Positions 36,135-43,525 are shown, counted from the stretch's first letter. The stretch: DNA of 43,525 nucleotides from an uncultured Azospirillum sp. (GCA_947301965.1 CAMYUM010000014.1:1-43525), one strand, 5' to 3'. Notes: a model not told the origin generated them from the letters alone. Numbers and translations: made by a program.

Positions 36135-37043
36135 TTGCGTATTTTGTCGACATTGATATTGATTTTGAGCTTGTCCGCATGCGGAACATGGTGGGGAAGC
36201 CCTGATGAGATTATTGTCGAAAGGGGCGATACCTTATACAGTCTGTCAAAAAGATATAATATCCAGTTGCGTGACCTTATTGATGCAAATAATTTGCACC
36301 CTCCGTATACCTTGAGAATCGGACAAGTGCTGCAAGTTCCCGTAAGCAATTATCACGTAGTCAAAAAAGGTGATACGTTATACAGTTTGTCGCGTCAATA
36401 CGGTGTCGATGTAAAAACTTTGGCTCTCAACAATGATATCGAACCGCCGTATACTTTAATTGTCGGACAACGGTTGGCTATTAACGGACGCAGGAACTAT
36501 TCCGCACCGGCGACAAGTGTTGCCAAAACTACAACTCCGTCATCATCTCCGTATCGTCCTGCGGTTACCGCAAGCACTGCCGCTACAGCGGCACCGTCGG
36601 CAATAAAAACAACCGCTGTGACAAGCCCCGCTAAAACCAGTTCGACTACAAAGGTTTCAAAATACCGAAAAACTAAATTTGCATGGCCGGTAAGAGGCAG
36701 TATTTGCTCGCGTTATGGCACAATAGGCAAAGGACGAGCCAATGACGGAATTAATATAAAAGCACCTTTGGGCACCGCGGTTAAAGCCGCCGACAAAGGC
36801 ACAATTGCTTATGCCGGAAATGAGTTGAAAGGCTTTGGCAATCTGATATTGGTGCGTCATGATGACGGGTGGATTACCGCTTATGCCCACAATGAAAAAT
36901 TGTTGGTTAAAAAAGGACAACCGGTTGCTCGCGGTGAAAAAATTGCAACCGTGGGAACTACCGGCGGTGTTAATACTCCGCAGTTGCACTTTGAGGTTCG
37001 TGCCGGCAAAAATCCGGTCGATCCGACACTGTATTTACAATAA
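36135..37043 (+). CDS. nlpD: LysM/M23 lipoprotein, NlpD-like amidase activator
   Basis: 302 aa. Lipobox L-S-A-C gives acylated Cys16. Two LysM murein-binding modules follow: IVERGDTLYSLSKRYNI and VVKKGDTLYSLSRQYGV. A Thr/Ser/Ala-rich linker leads to an M23 (LytM) domain at about 185-302. Zinc ligands are mostly lost: the usual H-x3-D reads N-D-G-I-N and the terminal HxH reads QLH, so it should not cut murein. It instead resembles E. coli NlpD (compare YAGNELKGFGNLILVRH), which activates amidases at the septum. Start is a TTG at 36135 with AAAGG 8 nt upstream; no ATG fits. Confidence 0.85.
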   Translation: MRILSTLILILSLSACGTWWGSPDEIIVERGDTLYSLSKRYNIQLRDLIDANNLHPPYTLRIGQVLQVPVSNYHVVKKGDTLYSLSRQYGVDVKTLALNNDIEPPYTLIVGQRLAINGRRNYSAPATSVAKTTTPSSSPYRPAVTASTAATAAPSAIKTTAVTSPAKTSSTTKVSKYRKTKFAWPVRGSICSRYGTIGKGRANDGINIKAPLGTAVKAADKGTIAYAGNELKGFGNLILVRHDDGWITAYAHNEKLLVKKGQPVARGEKIATVGTTGGVNTPQLHFEVRAGKNPVDPTLYLQ

Positions 37044-37078
37044 ATCCAAAATTTTGTTGAAGATTTAGCTTTTAAATA

Positions 37079-37106
37079 TTGTTATCTCTGGATATTGGTG
37101 TATATT
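37079..37106 (+). promoter_or_regulatory. Candidate promoter of yajC-secD-secF
   Basis: TTGTTA (37079-37084), 16-nt spacer, TATATT (37101-37106), about 33 nt before the yajC ATG. Match to consensus is fair only; read-through from nlpD is the alternative. Confidence 0.35.
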
Positions 37107-37139
37107 TTAGCCCAGTTTGTCATTATTAAGGAGATAAAT

Positions 37140-37490
37140 ATGTTTATTAATGATGCTTTGGCTCAAACTGCAGGAGTTGCCGCAACCAGCTCGACAATGA
37201 GTATGATGGTGCAGCTGGTTTTGATCTTTCTGGTCTTTTATTTTATCCTCATTCGTCCGCAACAGAAAAAAATCCGCGAACATGAGGTAATGCTTAACGC
37301 AATAAAAAAAAGCGATAAAATCATTACCGGAGGCGGTGTTCTCGGCGTGGTTGAAAAGGCAAACGACGAAACTTTGGAGGTAAGAATCGCCGATGGAATC
37401 GTGGTTACCGTATACAGAGCAACTGTTCGTCAGATGGCTGATGATGATAGCGTTCCGGCCAAGCAAGTTTCTAAAAACAAAAAGAAATAA
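37140..37490 (+). CDS. yajC: Preprotein translocase subunit YajC
   Basis: 116 aa from the ATG at 37140 (MFINDALAQT), directly after AAGGAG; the frame is open further upstream but without a ribosome site. One membrane helix (MMVQLVLIFLVFYFILIRPQQKKIREHE) carries the family RPQQKK motif, followed by a small beta-rich domain (ITGGGVLGVVEK, VTVYRATV). It binds SecDF and assists SecYEG. 15 nt before secD: the yajC-secD-secF order is universal in this group. Confidence 0.95.
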   Translation: MFINDALAQTAGVAATSSTMSMMVQLVLIFLVFYFILIRPQQKKIREHEVMLNAIKKSDKIITGGGVLGVVEKANDETLEVRIADGIVVTVYRATVRQMADDDSVPAKQVSKNKKK

Positions 37491-37505
37491 CAAAAGGATT
37501 GTTTG

Positions 37506-39050
37506 ATGTATAAACTGTCTAAAACTAGAATTTATATTATTCTTGCCATTTGTTTGGCGGGAATATTCTTTGCGCTTCCTAACTTTTTGGGCGGAAGTGT
37601 TAATTTGCCGAAATGGTGGCAACCGGTTAATCTCGGACTTGATTTGCAGGGCGGATCAAATCTGTTGTTGCAGGTCAAAGTTGATGATGTTTTGAAAGAA
37701 AGAATGTCATCAATCGAAGATTCTGCCCGTCAGGCTTTGCGTGATGGTAAAATTCGTTATCAAAATCTGAAAGCCGGCGCTGACAATGTTAAGGTAAAAA
37801 TCGATAACATTAACGCCAAAACAAAAGCCATCTCGCTGTTTAGAAAAATGGACGATGGTTTGAATGTTGTTGAAGACGAAGAAGGTGTAATCGAAATTTC
37901 GTATTCGGAACAGGCTTTGAATCAGTTAAAGCTGAAAGTCGTTGATCAATCAATTGAAATTGTTCGCCGCCGTATTGATGCTGCCGGCACCAAAGAGCCG
38001 TCAATTCAACGTCAAGGAGCAGACAGAATTACCGTACAATTACCGGGTGAGCAAAATCCCGAATATGTAAAATCTTTGTTGGGTAAAACGGCAAAAATGT
38101 CATTTAATATGGTTGACAGTCGCACCACGGCCGCTGACGCCCGCAGAGGTAAATTGGGTAGCGGTTCACGCTTGATTAGCGGTGACAGCGGTGAAACCTA
38201 TGTGATTAGCCGCAAGCCCGTGGTTACGGGAGAACATTTGACAGATGCCGCCGCAGCTTTCCAAGACGGACAGCCGGTCGTAAGCTTCAAGTTTGACAGT
38301 TTCGGTGCTAAAAAATTCGGCGAAGCAACTTCAAAAAATGTTGGCGAAAGATTGGCCATCGTTCTTGATAATGAAGTTATCTCGGCTCCGAATATTAATA
38401 CTCCGATTACCGGCGGTTCGGGTGTTATTTCAGGCAATTTCACGATTGAATCGGCAAATGAATTGGCTATGTTGTTGCGTTCAGGCGCTCTGCCTGCTCC
38501 GTTGGAAGTTTTGGAAGAAAGAACCGTCGGAGCGGGTTTGGGATCTGACTCAATCACCGCCGGTATTACTGCTTCTATCATCGGATTGATTTGCGTGGTA
38601 TTGTTTATGATTGCCGCTTACGGTTTGTTTGGAATATTTACGACTGTGGCCGTATTCTTAAACCTGTTTTTAATGCTCGGCGTTTTGAGTTTGATCGGTG
38701 CAACTTTAACATTGCCCGGTATCGCCGGTGTTATCCTGACAATCGGTATGGCAGTTGATGCCAATGTCCTTATCTTTGAGAGAATGAGAGAAGAAGTAAA
38801 CCACGGTCGCTCAACCAAAGATGCCGCAGAAGCCGGATTTACGGAAGCGTGGGCAACAATTGTTGACTCTAACTTAACAACATTGGTCGCCGCTTTTGTA
38901 TTGCTGTACTTCGGAACCGGTCCGGTGAGAGGTTTTGCCGTAACTTTGGCAATCGGTATTGCAACATCAATGTTTACTTCCGTAACCGTTACAAGACTGA
39001 TTATTACCGGTTGGATTAAGAAATATAAACCAACCAGATTGCCTATTTAA
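37506..39050 (+). CDS. secD: Protein translocase subunit SecD
   Basis: About 514 aa from ATG 37506 (MYKLSK), with AAAGGA 7 nt upstream; the preceding TTG is less likely. One N-terminal helix, then the periplasmic P1 domain beginning LGLDLQGGSNLLL, a P4 head region, and five C-terminal helices with the RND-like segment GIAGVILTIGMAVDANVLIFER, containing the conserved Asp needed for proton flow. SecDF uses the proton motive force to pull proteins out across the inner membrane. Neighbours yajC and secF agree. Confidence 0.96.
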   Translation: MYKLSKTRIYIILAICLAGIFFALPNFLGGSVNLPKWWQPVNLGLDLQGGSNLLLQVKVDDVLKERMSSIEDSARQALRDGKIRYQNLKAGADNVKVKIDNINAKTKAISLFRKMDDGLNVVEDEEGVIEISYSEQALNQLKLKVVDQSIEIVRRRIDAAGTKEPSIQRQGADRITVQLPGEQNPEYVKSLLGKTAKMSFNMVDSRTTAADARRGKLGSGSRLISGDSGETYVISRKPVVTGEHLTDAAAAFQDGQPVVSFKFDSFGAKKFGEATSKNVGERLAIVLDNEVISAPNINTPITGGSGVISGNFTIESANELAMLLRSGALPAPLEVLEERTVGAGLGSDSITAGITASIIGLICVVLFMIAAYGLFGIFTTVAVFLNLFLMLGVLSLIGATLTLPGIAGVILTIGMAVDANVLIFERMREEVNHGRSTKDAAEAGFTEAWATIVDSNLTTLVAAFVLLYFGTGPVRGFAVTLAIGIATSMFTSVTVTRLIITGWIKKYKPTRLPI

Positions 39051-39069
39051 TTGAAAGGGATGATATAAA

Positions 39070-40008
39070 ATGAAAATGTTTAGCTGGGTGACAAAAGACA
39101 CCAACATTGATTTCTTGAAATATCGTAAATTGGGTTATGCCCTTTCGATTGCGATGTGTGTAATTGCAATATTAAGCATTACTCTAAAAGGCTTTAATTA
39201 CGGTATTGACTTTTCGGGCGGTATTCTGATTGAGGTAAAAAGCGAGCAGCCAATCAATATGGAAAGTATGCGCAAAAAACTCGCTCATGTTGATTTGGAC
39301 GACCTTAATCTGCAGTCAATCGGTGAAACCGGTGATGAAATGATGATCCGCGCACAAGCCAAAAATTTAGATGAAAAAGCACAAATGGCGGCTGTAAATC
39401 AAATCAAAGAAACTTTGGGCAGCGGATATGAATATCGTAAAGTTGAGCTGGTCGGACCACAAGTAGGTGATGAGCTCAAAAAAGCCGGTATCATTGCCTC
39501 GGTTATTGCGGTCTTGGCAATTTGCCTTTATGTTTGGTTCAGGTTTGAGTGGCAATTTGCCATCGGAGCTTTGGTCGGACTTTCTCATGACTTGTTGGTT
39601 ACGGTAGGATTGTTATCATTATTCGGTTTTGATATCAGTTTGACAACCGTTGCCGCAGTTCTGACTTTGGCCGGTTACTCAATCAATGATACCGTTGTAA
39701 ACTATGACCGTATCCGCGAAAACTTGCGCAAATTTAAGAAAATGCCGCAGTATGACTTGTTGAATAAGAGTACTAATGATATTTTCTCACGTACGATTTT
39801 GACAGGTATTACCACATTGTTGGCAGCTGTTGCATTGTTTGCATTCGGCGGTGACGCTTTGCGCAGTTTTTCATTCACAATTTTGTGGGGCGTAATTGTC
39901 GGAACATACTCTTCAATTTATGTTTCCACAACATTGATGAATCTGTTTAATCTGCGGGCTAATCAAAACGCCGAAAAGAATATTAATCCCTTCGGAAATG
40001 TTGATTAG
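39070..40008 (+). CDS. secF: Protein translocase subunit SecF
   Basis: 312 aa. Start ATG has AAAGGG nearby. One N-terminal helix, short periplasmic P1 domain (FNYGIDFSGGILIEVK with the GIDFSGG signature), then five helices with the conserved AAVLTLAGYSINDTVVNYDRIREN stretch. SecF partners SecD. Length typical. It closes the yajC-secD-secF operon and is followed by a terminator. Confidence 0.96.
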   Translation: MKMFSWVTKDTNIDFLKYRKLGYALSIAMCVIAILSITLKGFNYGIDFSGGILIEVKSEQPINMESMRKKLAHVDLDDLNLQSIGETGDEMMIRAQAKNLDEKAQMAAVNQIKETLGSGYEYRKVELVGPQVGDELKKAGIIASVIAVLAICLYVWFRFEWQFAIGALVGLSHDLLVTVGLLSLFGFDISLTTVAAVLTLAGYSINDTVVNYDRIRENLRKFKKMPQYDLLNKSTNDIFSRTILTGITTLLAAVALFAFGGDALRSFSFTILWGVIVGTYSSIYVSTTLMNLFNLRANQNAEKNINPFGNVD

Positions 40009-40028
40009 TATAAACAAAGTCTAATAAC

Positions 40029-40066
40029 AAAGGCCTTATCAGATATTAACGGTAAGGCCTTTTTAT
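40029..40066 (+). terminator. Intrinsic terminator after secF
   Basis: Ten-bp stem AAAGGCCTTA (40029-40038) / TAAGGCCTTT (40053-40062) followed by TTTT; 14-nt loop. Confidence 0.75.
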
Positions 40067-40105
40067 TATGCGACAGGACGGCAAAAGCTAATCATATTAA
40101 AAATA

Positions 40106-40133
40106 TTGCATTTTCCGTTTTTTTTGTTATACT
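40106..40133 (+). promoter_or_regulatory. Candidate promoter of the 118-aa gene
   Basis: TTGCAT (40106-40111), 16-nt spacer, TATACT (40128-40133), 30 nt upstream of the ATG at 40164. The -10 is good; the -35 is weak but resembles those at fba and suf. Confidence 0.4.
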
Positions 40134-40163
40134 CAACTTAGTTTGTAACTTTGGATATAGAAT

Positions 40164-40520
40164 ATGATTATCGATAGTAACAACGCAAAACAAAAAAGTA
40201 TTTTGACTAACAAATACTTCTATCAGACTACAGCCCAGATTATGCGCGATTTGGAAGAGAAAGGGTATGCAAACTCAGCAGATGAAACTTTGAAAGTAAT
40301 AAATGCATATCATGATGTAGTAAAGAAAAAAACCAAAAATAACTTTAATGCCGATTACAATGCGGCTTTTGAAAAAATAGATAAAGCAATAAAAATGTTG
40401 GCCAATCAAGTTTTTTATAACTATGATAAGCGCAGTTATGATGAAGCTTATCGTTCCTTTGAGGCCTTTGATCATCTGCACGCAGTGCTCGAAAGACAGC
40501 GCACAAAAAAATCACTTTAG
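40164..40520 (+). CDS. Small helical protein, function unknown
   Basis: 118 aa, highly charged and predicted fully alpha-helical, with no signal peptide, no cysteines and an aromatic/Lys-rich composition (KYFYQTTAQIMRDLEEKGYA; FYNYDKRSYDEAYRSFEAF). Family not recognised. Ribosome site is weak (GGATATAG). It lies alone between the secF terminator and gpsA, 99 nt away. Codon use matches its neighbours, so it appears native. Confidence 0.65.
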   Translation: MIIDSNNAKQKSILTNKYFYQTTAQIMRDLEEKGYANSADETLKVINAYHDVVKKKTKNNFNADYNAAFEKIDKAIKMLANQVFYNYDKRSYDEAYRSFEAFDHLHAVLERQRTKKSL

Positions 40521-40619
40521 TTTTAGCTGTGAGTTTATCTATATTCGGTTGCATATGCCGTTTTTTTGGAGTATTCCTTTTATATAATATGTCTAAATCT
40601 TTAAAAAGGAATACAGAAC

Positions 40620-41594
40620 ATGAAAGATATTTCCGTTATAGGATGCGGTCGATGGGGAACTTTTTTGGCTTGGTATGCCGCTAATCGTTGCCCAAGCAAG
40701 ATCAACAATGTGTTGATGTATGATTTGAAAGATTCTCCCAATTTTATCGAGTTAAGAGATACACGCAAAAATGAGTATTTGTCGTTGTCTGACAACATGT
40801 TTTTGTTTGATACTCTGGACAAGATTTTGGTTAATGATACCATTATCATCTCAATCGGTTGCCAGCATTTTCGCTCTTTGGCAAAACAATTGAACGGCTA
40901 CGATTTGAACGGCAAAACCTTTTTGTTGGCCATGAAAGGTCTTGAGGCTCCGAGTGCAAAAATCATGCATGATATTTTCAAAGAAGAAATCAAACAAAAT
41001 GCCCACGTAGCAACTCTCTCCGGACCGGGACATGTTCAGGATTATATGCGTAATGTTCCGTCTGCCGCGGTTATTGACAGCACAGAACCAGAAACTCAAG
41101 AATACCTGATTAAATTGTTGCAAAGCGATTTGATCCGTTTTTATTACGGAAATGATTTAATCGGCGATCAAATCGGCGCGGCATTGAAAAATGTTATCGG
41201 ATTAGCTGCCGGAATTTTGGACGGGTTGGAATGGTACGGTTTGAAAGGGGCTTTGATGGCTCGCGCACCGGTTGAAGTCGGCAGACTAATTAAACATTTG
41301 GGTGGAAACCCAATGTCGGCTTACGGTCTGGCGCACTTGGGCGATTATGAAGCAACTTTGTTCTCAAGACACAGCCATAACCGTATGTTTGGTGAAGATT
41401 TTGCCAAAGGTAAAAAGTTTGAAAAGCTGGCTGAAGGAGTTCCAACTTTGCAAGCCGTTAAGGCTATTGCCGACAAAGACGGGATTGATATGCCGATTTG
41501 TCAGGCTCTTTATAAGGCAATTTATGAAAAAGCAGATATTAAATCGACGATTCGCTCAATTTTTGAGAGAGATTTGAAAAAAGAATTTATCTGA
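40620..41594 (+). CDS. gpsA: NAD(P)-dependent glycerol-3-phosphate dehydrogenase
   Basis: 324-aa enzyme reducing dihydroxyacetone phosphate to sn-glycerol 3-phosphate for phospholipid synthesis. The Rossmann motif is GCGRWGTFLAW near residues 8-18; the catalytic-lysine region is ALKNVIGLAAGILDGL, followed by the C-terminal helices with HLGDYEATLFSRHSHNRMFG. Relative to canonical GpsA some motif residues differ (GAGSWG is GCGRWG; GLGDL is HLGDY), so the sequence is divergent though complete. AAAAAGGAAT precedes the ATG and a TATAAT -10 lies at 40583-40588. Own terminator. Confidence 0.88.
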   Translation: MKDISVIGCGRWGTFLAWYAANRCPSKINNVLMYDLKDSPNFIELRDTRKNEYLSLSDNMFLFDTLDKILVNDTIIISIGCQHFRSLAKQLNGYDLNGKTFLLAMKGLEAPSAKIMHDIFKEEIKQNAHVATLSGPGHVQDYMRNVPSAAVIDSTEPETQEYLIKLLQSDLIRFYYGNDLIGDQIGAALKNVIGLAAGILDGLEWYGLKGALMARAPVEVGRLIKHLGGNPMSAYGLAHLGDYEATLFSRHSHNRMFGEDFAKGKKFEKLAEGVPTLQAVKAIADKDGIDMPICQALYKAIYEKADIKSTIRSIFERDLKKEFI

Positions 41595-41616
41595 TTGATT
41601 TTGTTTAATATTTGTT

Positions 41617-41652
41617 AGAAAAATGCCGGTTATTTTGCCGGCATTTTTATTT
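41617..41652 (+). terminator. Intrinsic terminator of gpsA
   Basis: Ten-bp stem AAAATGCCGG (41620-41629) / CCGGCATTTT (41638-41647) with an 8-nt loop and T-rich tail. Confidence 0.85.
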
Positions 41653-41667
41653 TTGTACAAAAAAGTG

Positions 41668-41698
41668 TTGACAAAAAATGTTTTTTAGTCCATATTTG
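41668..41698 (+). promoter_or_regulatory. Promoter of the foreign-looking 75-aa gene
   Basis: TTGACA (41668-41673), 17-nt spacer, CATATT (41691-41696) fits sigma-70. The same bases also fit the Bacteroidetes form: a TTG element, 20 nt, then CATATTTG, one base from TAnnTTTG. Which sigma factor reads it cannot be told by eye. Confidence 0.5.
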
Positions 41699-41751
41699 GT
41701 TATACAAGCTAATTATTCACAAATATTATAAACCATTTAAATTTCACAATC

Positions 41752-41979
41752 ATGGAAGAGAACAAGAAAGACAACATCCAGATCGGCACCCAGACCAACA
41801 ACAACGGAGAACAGGGAGCTGAATTCATCGAAAGTGTCGCTGCAGGAGCCGCCGAGGGCAAGAAGATGACCAAGGGAGAGAAGCGTGCCGCCAAGAAGAT
41901 GGCCAAGGCCCTCCTCAAGAAAGGCATCATCGACAAGGAAACCTACGACAACATCCTCGCGAAACTTCGCACCATGTAG
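41752..41979 (+). CDS. Small 75-aa protein with atypical codon use, possibly acquired
   Basis: Hydrophilic, Lys- and Asn-rich protein without signal peptide or cysteines; the C-terminal half is a basic helix (KRAAKKMAKALLKKGIIDKETYDNIL). Function unknown. It stands out: all Asn codons are AAC, all Ile ATC, all Asp GAC and most Lys AAG, whereas adjacent genes use AAT, ATT, GAT and AAA. By hand count GC is about 53%, not extreme. There is no Shine-Dalgarno (ATTTCACAATC before ATG), unlike neighbours. It has its own promoter and a 15-bp terminator, so it is a complete transcription unit. Transfer from a Bacteroidetes-like donor is one reading; a contig join is another. Confidence 0.75.
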   Translation: MEENKKDNIQIGTQTNNNGEQGAEFIESVAAGAAEGKKMTKGEKRAAKKMAKALLKKGIIDKETYDNILAKLRTM

Positions 41980-42007
41980 TCAACCGGCACCCGCCGAAAG
42001 TCTTTAA

Positions 42008-42050
42008 CAAAAAACGTCAGCCTCCCCGGCTGACGTTTTTTGTTTTTTTA
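42008..42050. terminator. Strong intrinsic terminator, 15-bp stem
   Basis: Perfect stem CAAAAAACGTCAGCC (42008-42022) / GGCTGACGTTTTTTG (42028-42042), five-base loop, T-rich on both strands. It can stop the 75-aa gene (plus) and the HD-domain gene (minus). Confidence 0.92.
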
Positions 42051-42096
42051 ATCATTATTTAAATTCTATTATCATAGTATATCGTTGGGGGTTTGT

Positions 42097-42642
42097 ATGA
42101 AGATACTTTTTCATCAATCTGGAAGATCTATGGTGGAAATGCTTGGCGTTCTCGCCATTATCGGCGTTTTGTCGGTTGCCGGTATTGCCGGTTACAGCAA
42201 AGCTATGGCTCACCGCAATCTAAACAAAACTATTGACCAAGCCCAGATGATTATTTCAAACTTTATGTACTATGTCCAAAATACTAATAATAAAAGCGGT
42301 ATGTATAACACAAACGTGATTAACTCCCTGATTATCCCGCAAGAAATGTTAGATTCAAGCAATCAATGCCATCATGCTTTGGGAGGCAGGTGTTTGGTCT
42401 CCCAAAATACTAATGGAAGCCAAGAATTTATTGTGCGCTTTGGAGACTTGGACAAGGAGGCCTGCATACAATTACTAATCTTGCCTTATTCGGAATATGC
42501 CCAAAAAGTCAGTGTAAATAAAATTGCCCAGGGAACGCCTCTGTCTTCAGGAAACGGAAAAGTAAAAACCGGAGCTATAAGTATCAGAGATGCCGCAAGT
42601 TTGTGTTATGACAAACAAAATGCTGTCCGATGGCATTTTTAG
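42097..42642 (+). CDS. Type IV pilin-like protein with atypical prepilin site
   Basis: 181 aa from ATG 42097 (MKILFHQSG), which has GGGGG about 6 nt before; an in-frame TTG upstream is unlikely. The N-terminus reads ...G-R-S-M-V-E, then the hydrophobic helix MLGVLAIIGVLSVAGIAGY. If cut after Gly9, Glu is at +5, as in true type IV pilins, but +1 is Arg instead of Phe/Met. The rest is globular and contains four cysteines (QCHHALGGRC; EACIQ; SLCYD) that could form disulfides. No other pilus assembly genes are here. It may be a major/minor pilin or pseudopilin of a lineage-specific set. Its stop overlaps the HD-protein stop by 4 nt. Confidence 0.8.
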   Translation: MKILFHQSGRSMVEMLGVLAIIGVLSVAGIAGYSKAMAHRNLNKTIDQAQMIISNFMYYVQNTNNKSGMYNTNVINSLIIPQEMLDSSNQCHHALGGRCLVSQNTNGSQEFIVRFGDLDKEACIQLLILPYSEYAQKVSVNKIAQGTPLSSGNGKVKTGAISIRDAASLCYDKQNAVRWHF

Positions 42643-43457
42643 CAGTTATTCGTACTTGCAAATTCAAAAATTTTATCTATCAACGGCTTATCATTACAAT
42701 ATACTGCCAACAAATCAAACAACTTTTGACGATACCCCTCACTAATATACAATTGTTTGGTAAGGCTGTAGTTTATGTCAAATTGCCAAGAAATACACCC
42801 CAAAATACGATCTGAAAGCGTTTTGATAAATGTATGGTTTATCGGCTTTGCCGAGAAAAACTGTGTCAGTACTTCTTCTGATAGCGGAGCGAACTTCTGC
42901 TTTTCAGTAAGGTTATGAAAAATGACATCACTTTCAATATTATCATAGTATTTTTGAAGATAATACAAATCCAATTTGTCGGCATCACGCACCAATTTTA
43001 TCATAATCTCTGCTAAAGATTTATCGGCATCAGATAGAGCCGAGTATTCGGCATCGTTGTAAAATTCTTCAATTAAGTGACCGTGATGACGGACGGACAG
43101 CAAAATTTTTGTATCTCTGTATTCGGGGGTTTGTGAAAGTATCTCGGCACCTAAAATTCCATGGTCGCACATACGGCCGCCCCAATATTTCATTGATTGC
43201 CGTTTGTACAGTTCAACGGTTTCTCTAAATCGACCAATATCATGAAAAAGCAATGCTATCTCACATTGTTTTTTGAACTCCGGCTGACTTAAAATTTGTG
43301 GAATATCGTGATTAATTATCTGAAGGCCGTTTTCTAAAACCCTTGAAGAGTGAGCAAATTTTCGCTGCAAGATTTCAGCACAGCGTTTATCTTCTCCGAT
43401 TTCATCAATTGCATTTTGAAATTCTGTTTTAAGAAATTTAATCTCTTTATTATTCAT
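42639..43457 (-). CDS. HD-domain protein, probable phosphohydrolase
   Basis: 272 aa. HD metal motif is in LLFHDIGRFRE, with an earlier His in KFAHSSRV and a later Asp in LVRDADKLDLYYL. A HHGH pair (VRHHGHLIEE) sits between. This is the pattern of HD hydrolases acting on nucleotides or phosphoesters. The substrate is unknown. It begins about 30 nt after the end of the 5S rRNA on the same strand, so it may be transcribed by read-through from the rrn operon. Its 3' end is convergent with the pilin-like gene. No clear Shine-Dalgarno. Confidence 0.82.
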   Translation of the reverse strand: MNNKEIKFLKTEFQNAIDEIGEDKRCAEILQRKFAHSSRVLENGLQIINHDIPQILSQPEFKKQCEIALLFHDIGRFRETVELYKRQSMKYWGGRMCDHGILGAEILSQTPEYRDTKILLSVRHHGHLIEEFYNDAEYSALSDADKSLAEIMIKLVRDADKLDLYYLQKYYDNIESDVIFHNLTEKQKFAPLSEEVLTQFFSAKPINHTFIKTLSDRILGCISWQFDINYSLTKQLYISEGYRQKLFDLLAVYCNDKPLIDKIFEFASTNNC

Positions 43458-43486
43458 AATTTACCCGGACAATAAAAAAGGTGTTT

Positions 43487-43525
43487 AGAAGATCTGGCTG
43501 CGACTTACTCTCCCGTGTCTTAAGA
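43487..43525 (-). rRNA. rrf: 5S rRNA, 3' end only
   Basis: Read on the minus strand the last ~38 bases contain CGGGAGAGTAAGTCGCAGCCAG, which matches the conserved 3' end of bacterial 5S rRNA (usually GGGAGAGTAGGTCGCTGCCAG). It is followed by ACACC and six Ts, the likely end of the rrn transcript. The rest of 5S, and probably 23S and 16S, lie past the right edge. Exact 3' base uncertain by a few nt. Confidence 0.85.

Noticed and set aside
37107..37622. 171-aa minus-strand ORF across yajC and secD
   Set aside because: Covers two canonical genes on the opposite strand; composition is that of antisense translation.

Overview
This 43.5 kb window is an ordinary, gene-dense bacterial chromosome segment. 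It most likely comes from an AT-rich, host-associated alphaproteobacterium. I infer this from the alphaproteobacterial gene neighbourhoods (yfgM-bamB-der, hslV-hslU-hemW, sufBCDS-T, yajC-secD-secF), outer-membrane genes (BamB, lipoproteins, a type V autotransporter), good Shine-Dalgarno sites, and a pilin-like protein with a GRSMVEMLGVLAIIG-type N-terminus that I associate from memory with uncultured gut alphaproteobacteria. The taxonomic placement is inference. There is no phage, IS element, CRISPR array or tRNA, and no gene-free stretch over about 300 bases.

Layout. 1-4039 (minus): a four-gene operon of a 391-aa membrane protein, a YfgM-like protein, bamB and a 3'-truncated der. 4178-7875 (plus): an RNA m5U methyltransferase, then a lipoprotein and transketolase behind a clear promoter. 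7876-8979 (minus): an anchored zincin-like protein. 9119-10168 (plus): class II aldolase. 10236-15799 (minus): murI, hslV, hslU, hemW, ampG and a small membrane protein. 15929-18619 (minus): a 896-901-aa protein of unknown family. 18784-19767 (plus): an S66 peptidase closer to MccF than to LdcA. 19797-21883 (minus): a His-rich exported protein, a cold-shock protein and an MtaD-like deaminase. 21942-22316 (plus): slyX and a 44-residue rubredoxin. 22313-25505 (minus): sufE-sucC-sucD-comF, nearly fused. 25641-27444 (plus): a GNAT enzyme and an M20 peptidase. 27491-30715 (minus): an autotransporter. 30820-36002 (minus): sufB-C-D-S-T. 36135-40008 (plus): an NlpD-like LysM/M23 lipoprotein, yajC, secD, secF. 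40164-42642 (plus): a small unknown gene, gpsA, a compositionally foreign 75-aa gene and a pilin-like gene. 42639-43525 (minus): an HD-domain protein and the 3' end of a 5S rRNA, so an rrn operon continues beyond the right edge.

Themes. Envelope biogenesis (BamB, YfgM, YajC-SecDF, NlpD-like, AmpG, MurI, S66 peptidase, autotransporter) and Fe-S assembly (SufBCDS-T plus a separate SufE) dominate.

Most interesting points. (1) The succinyl-CoA ligase-like pair has lost the alpha-subunit phosphohistidine (His to Tyr) and its partner Glu208 (to Gln), while the beta subunit keeps its ATP-grasp residues; the pair is translationally coupled between sufE and comF. (2) SufD carries a metallothionein-like Cys/His-rich insertion. 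(3) A small autonomous gene with C-ending codons, no Shine-Dalgarno and a Bacteroidetes-like promoter sits among AT-ending-codon genes. (4) A large, multi-hydrophobic-segment protein of no recognisable family has its own terminator.
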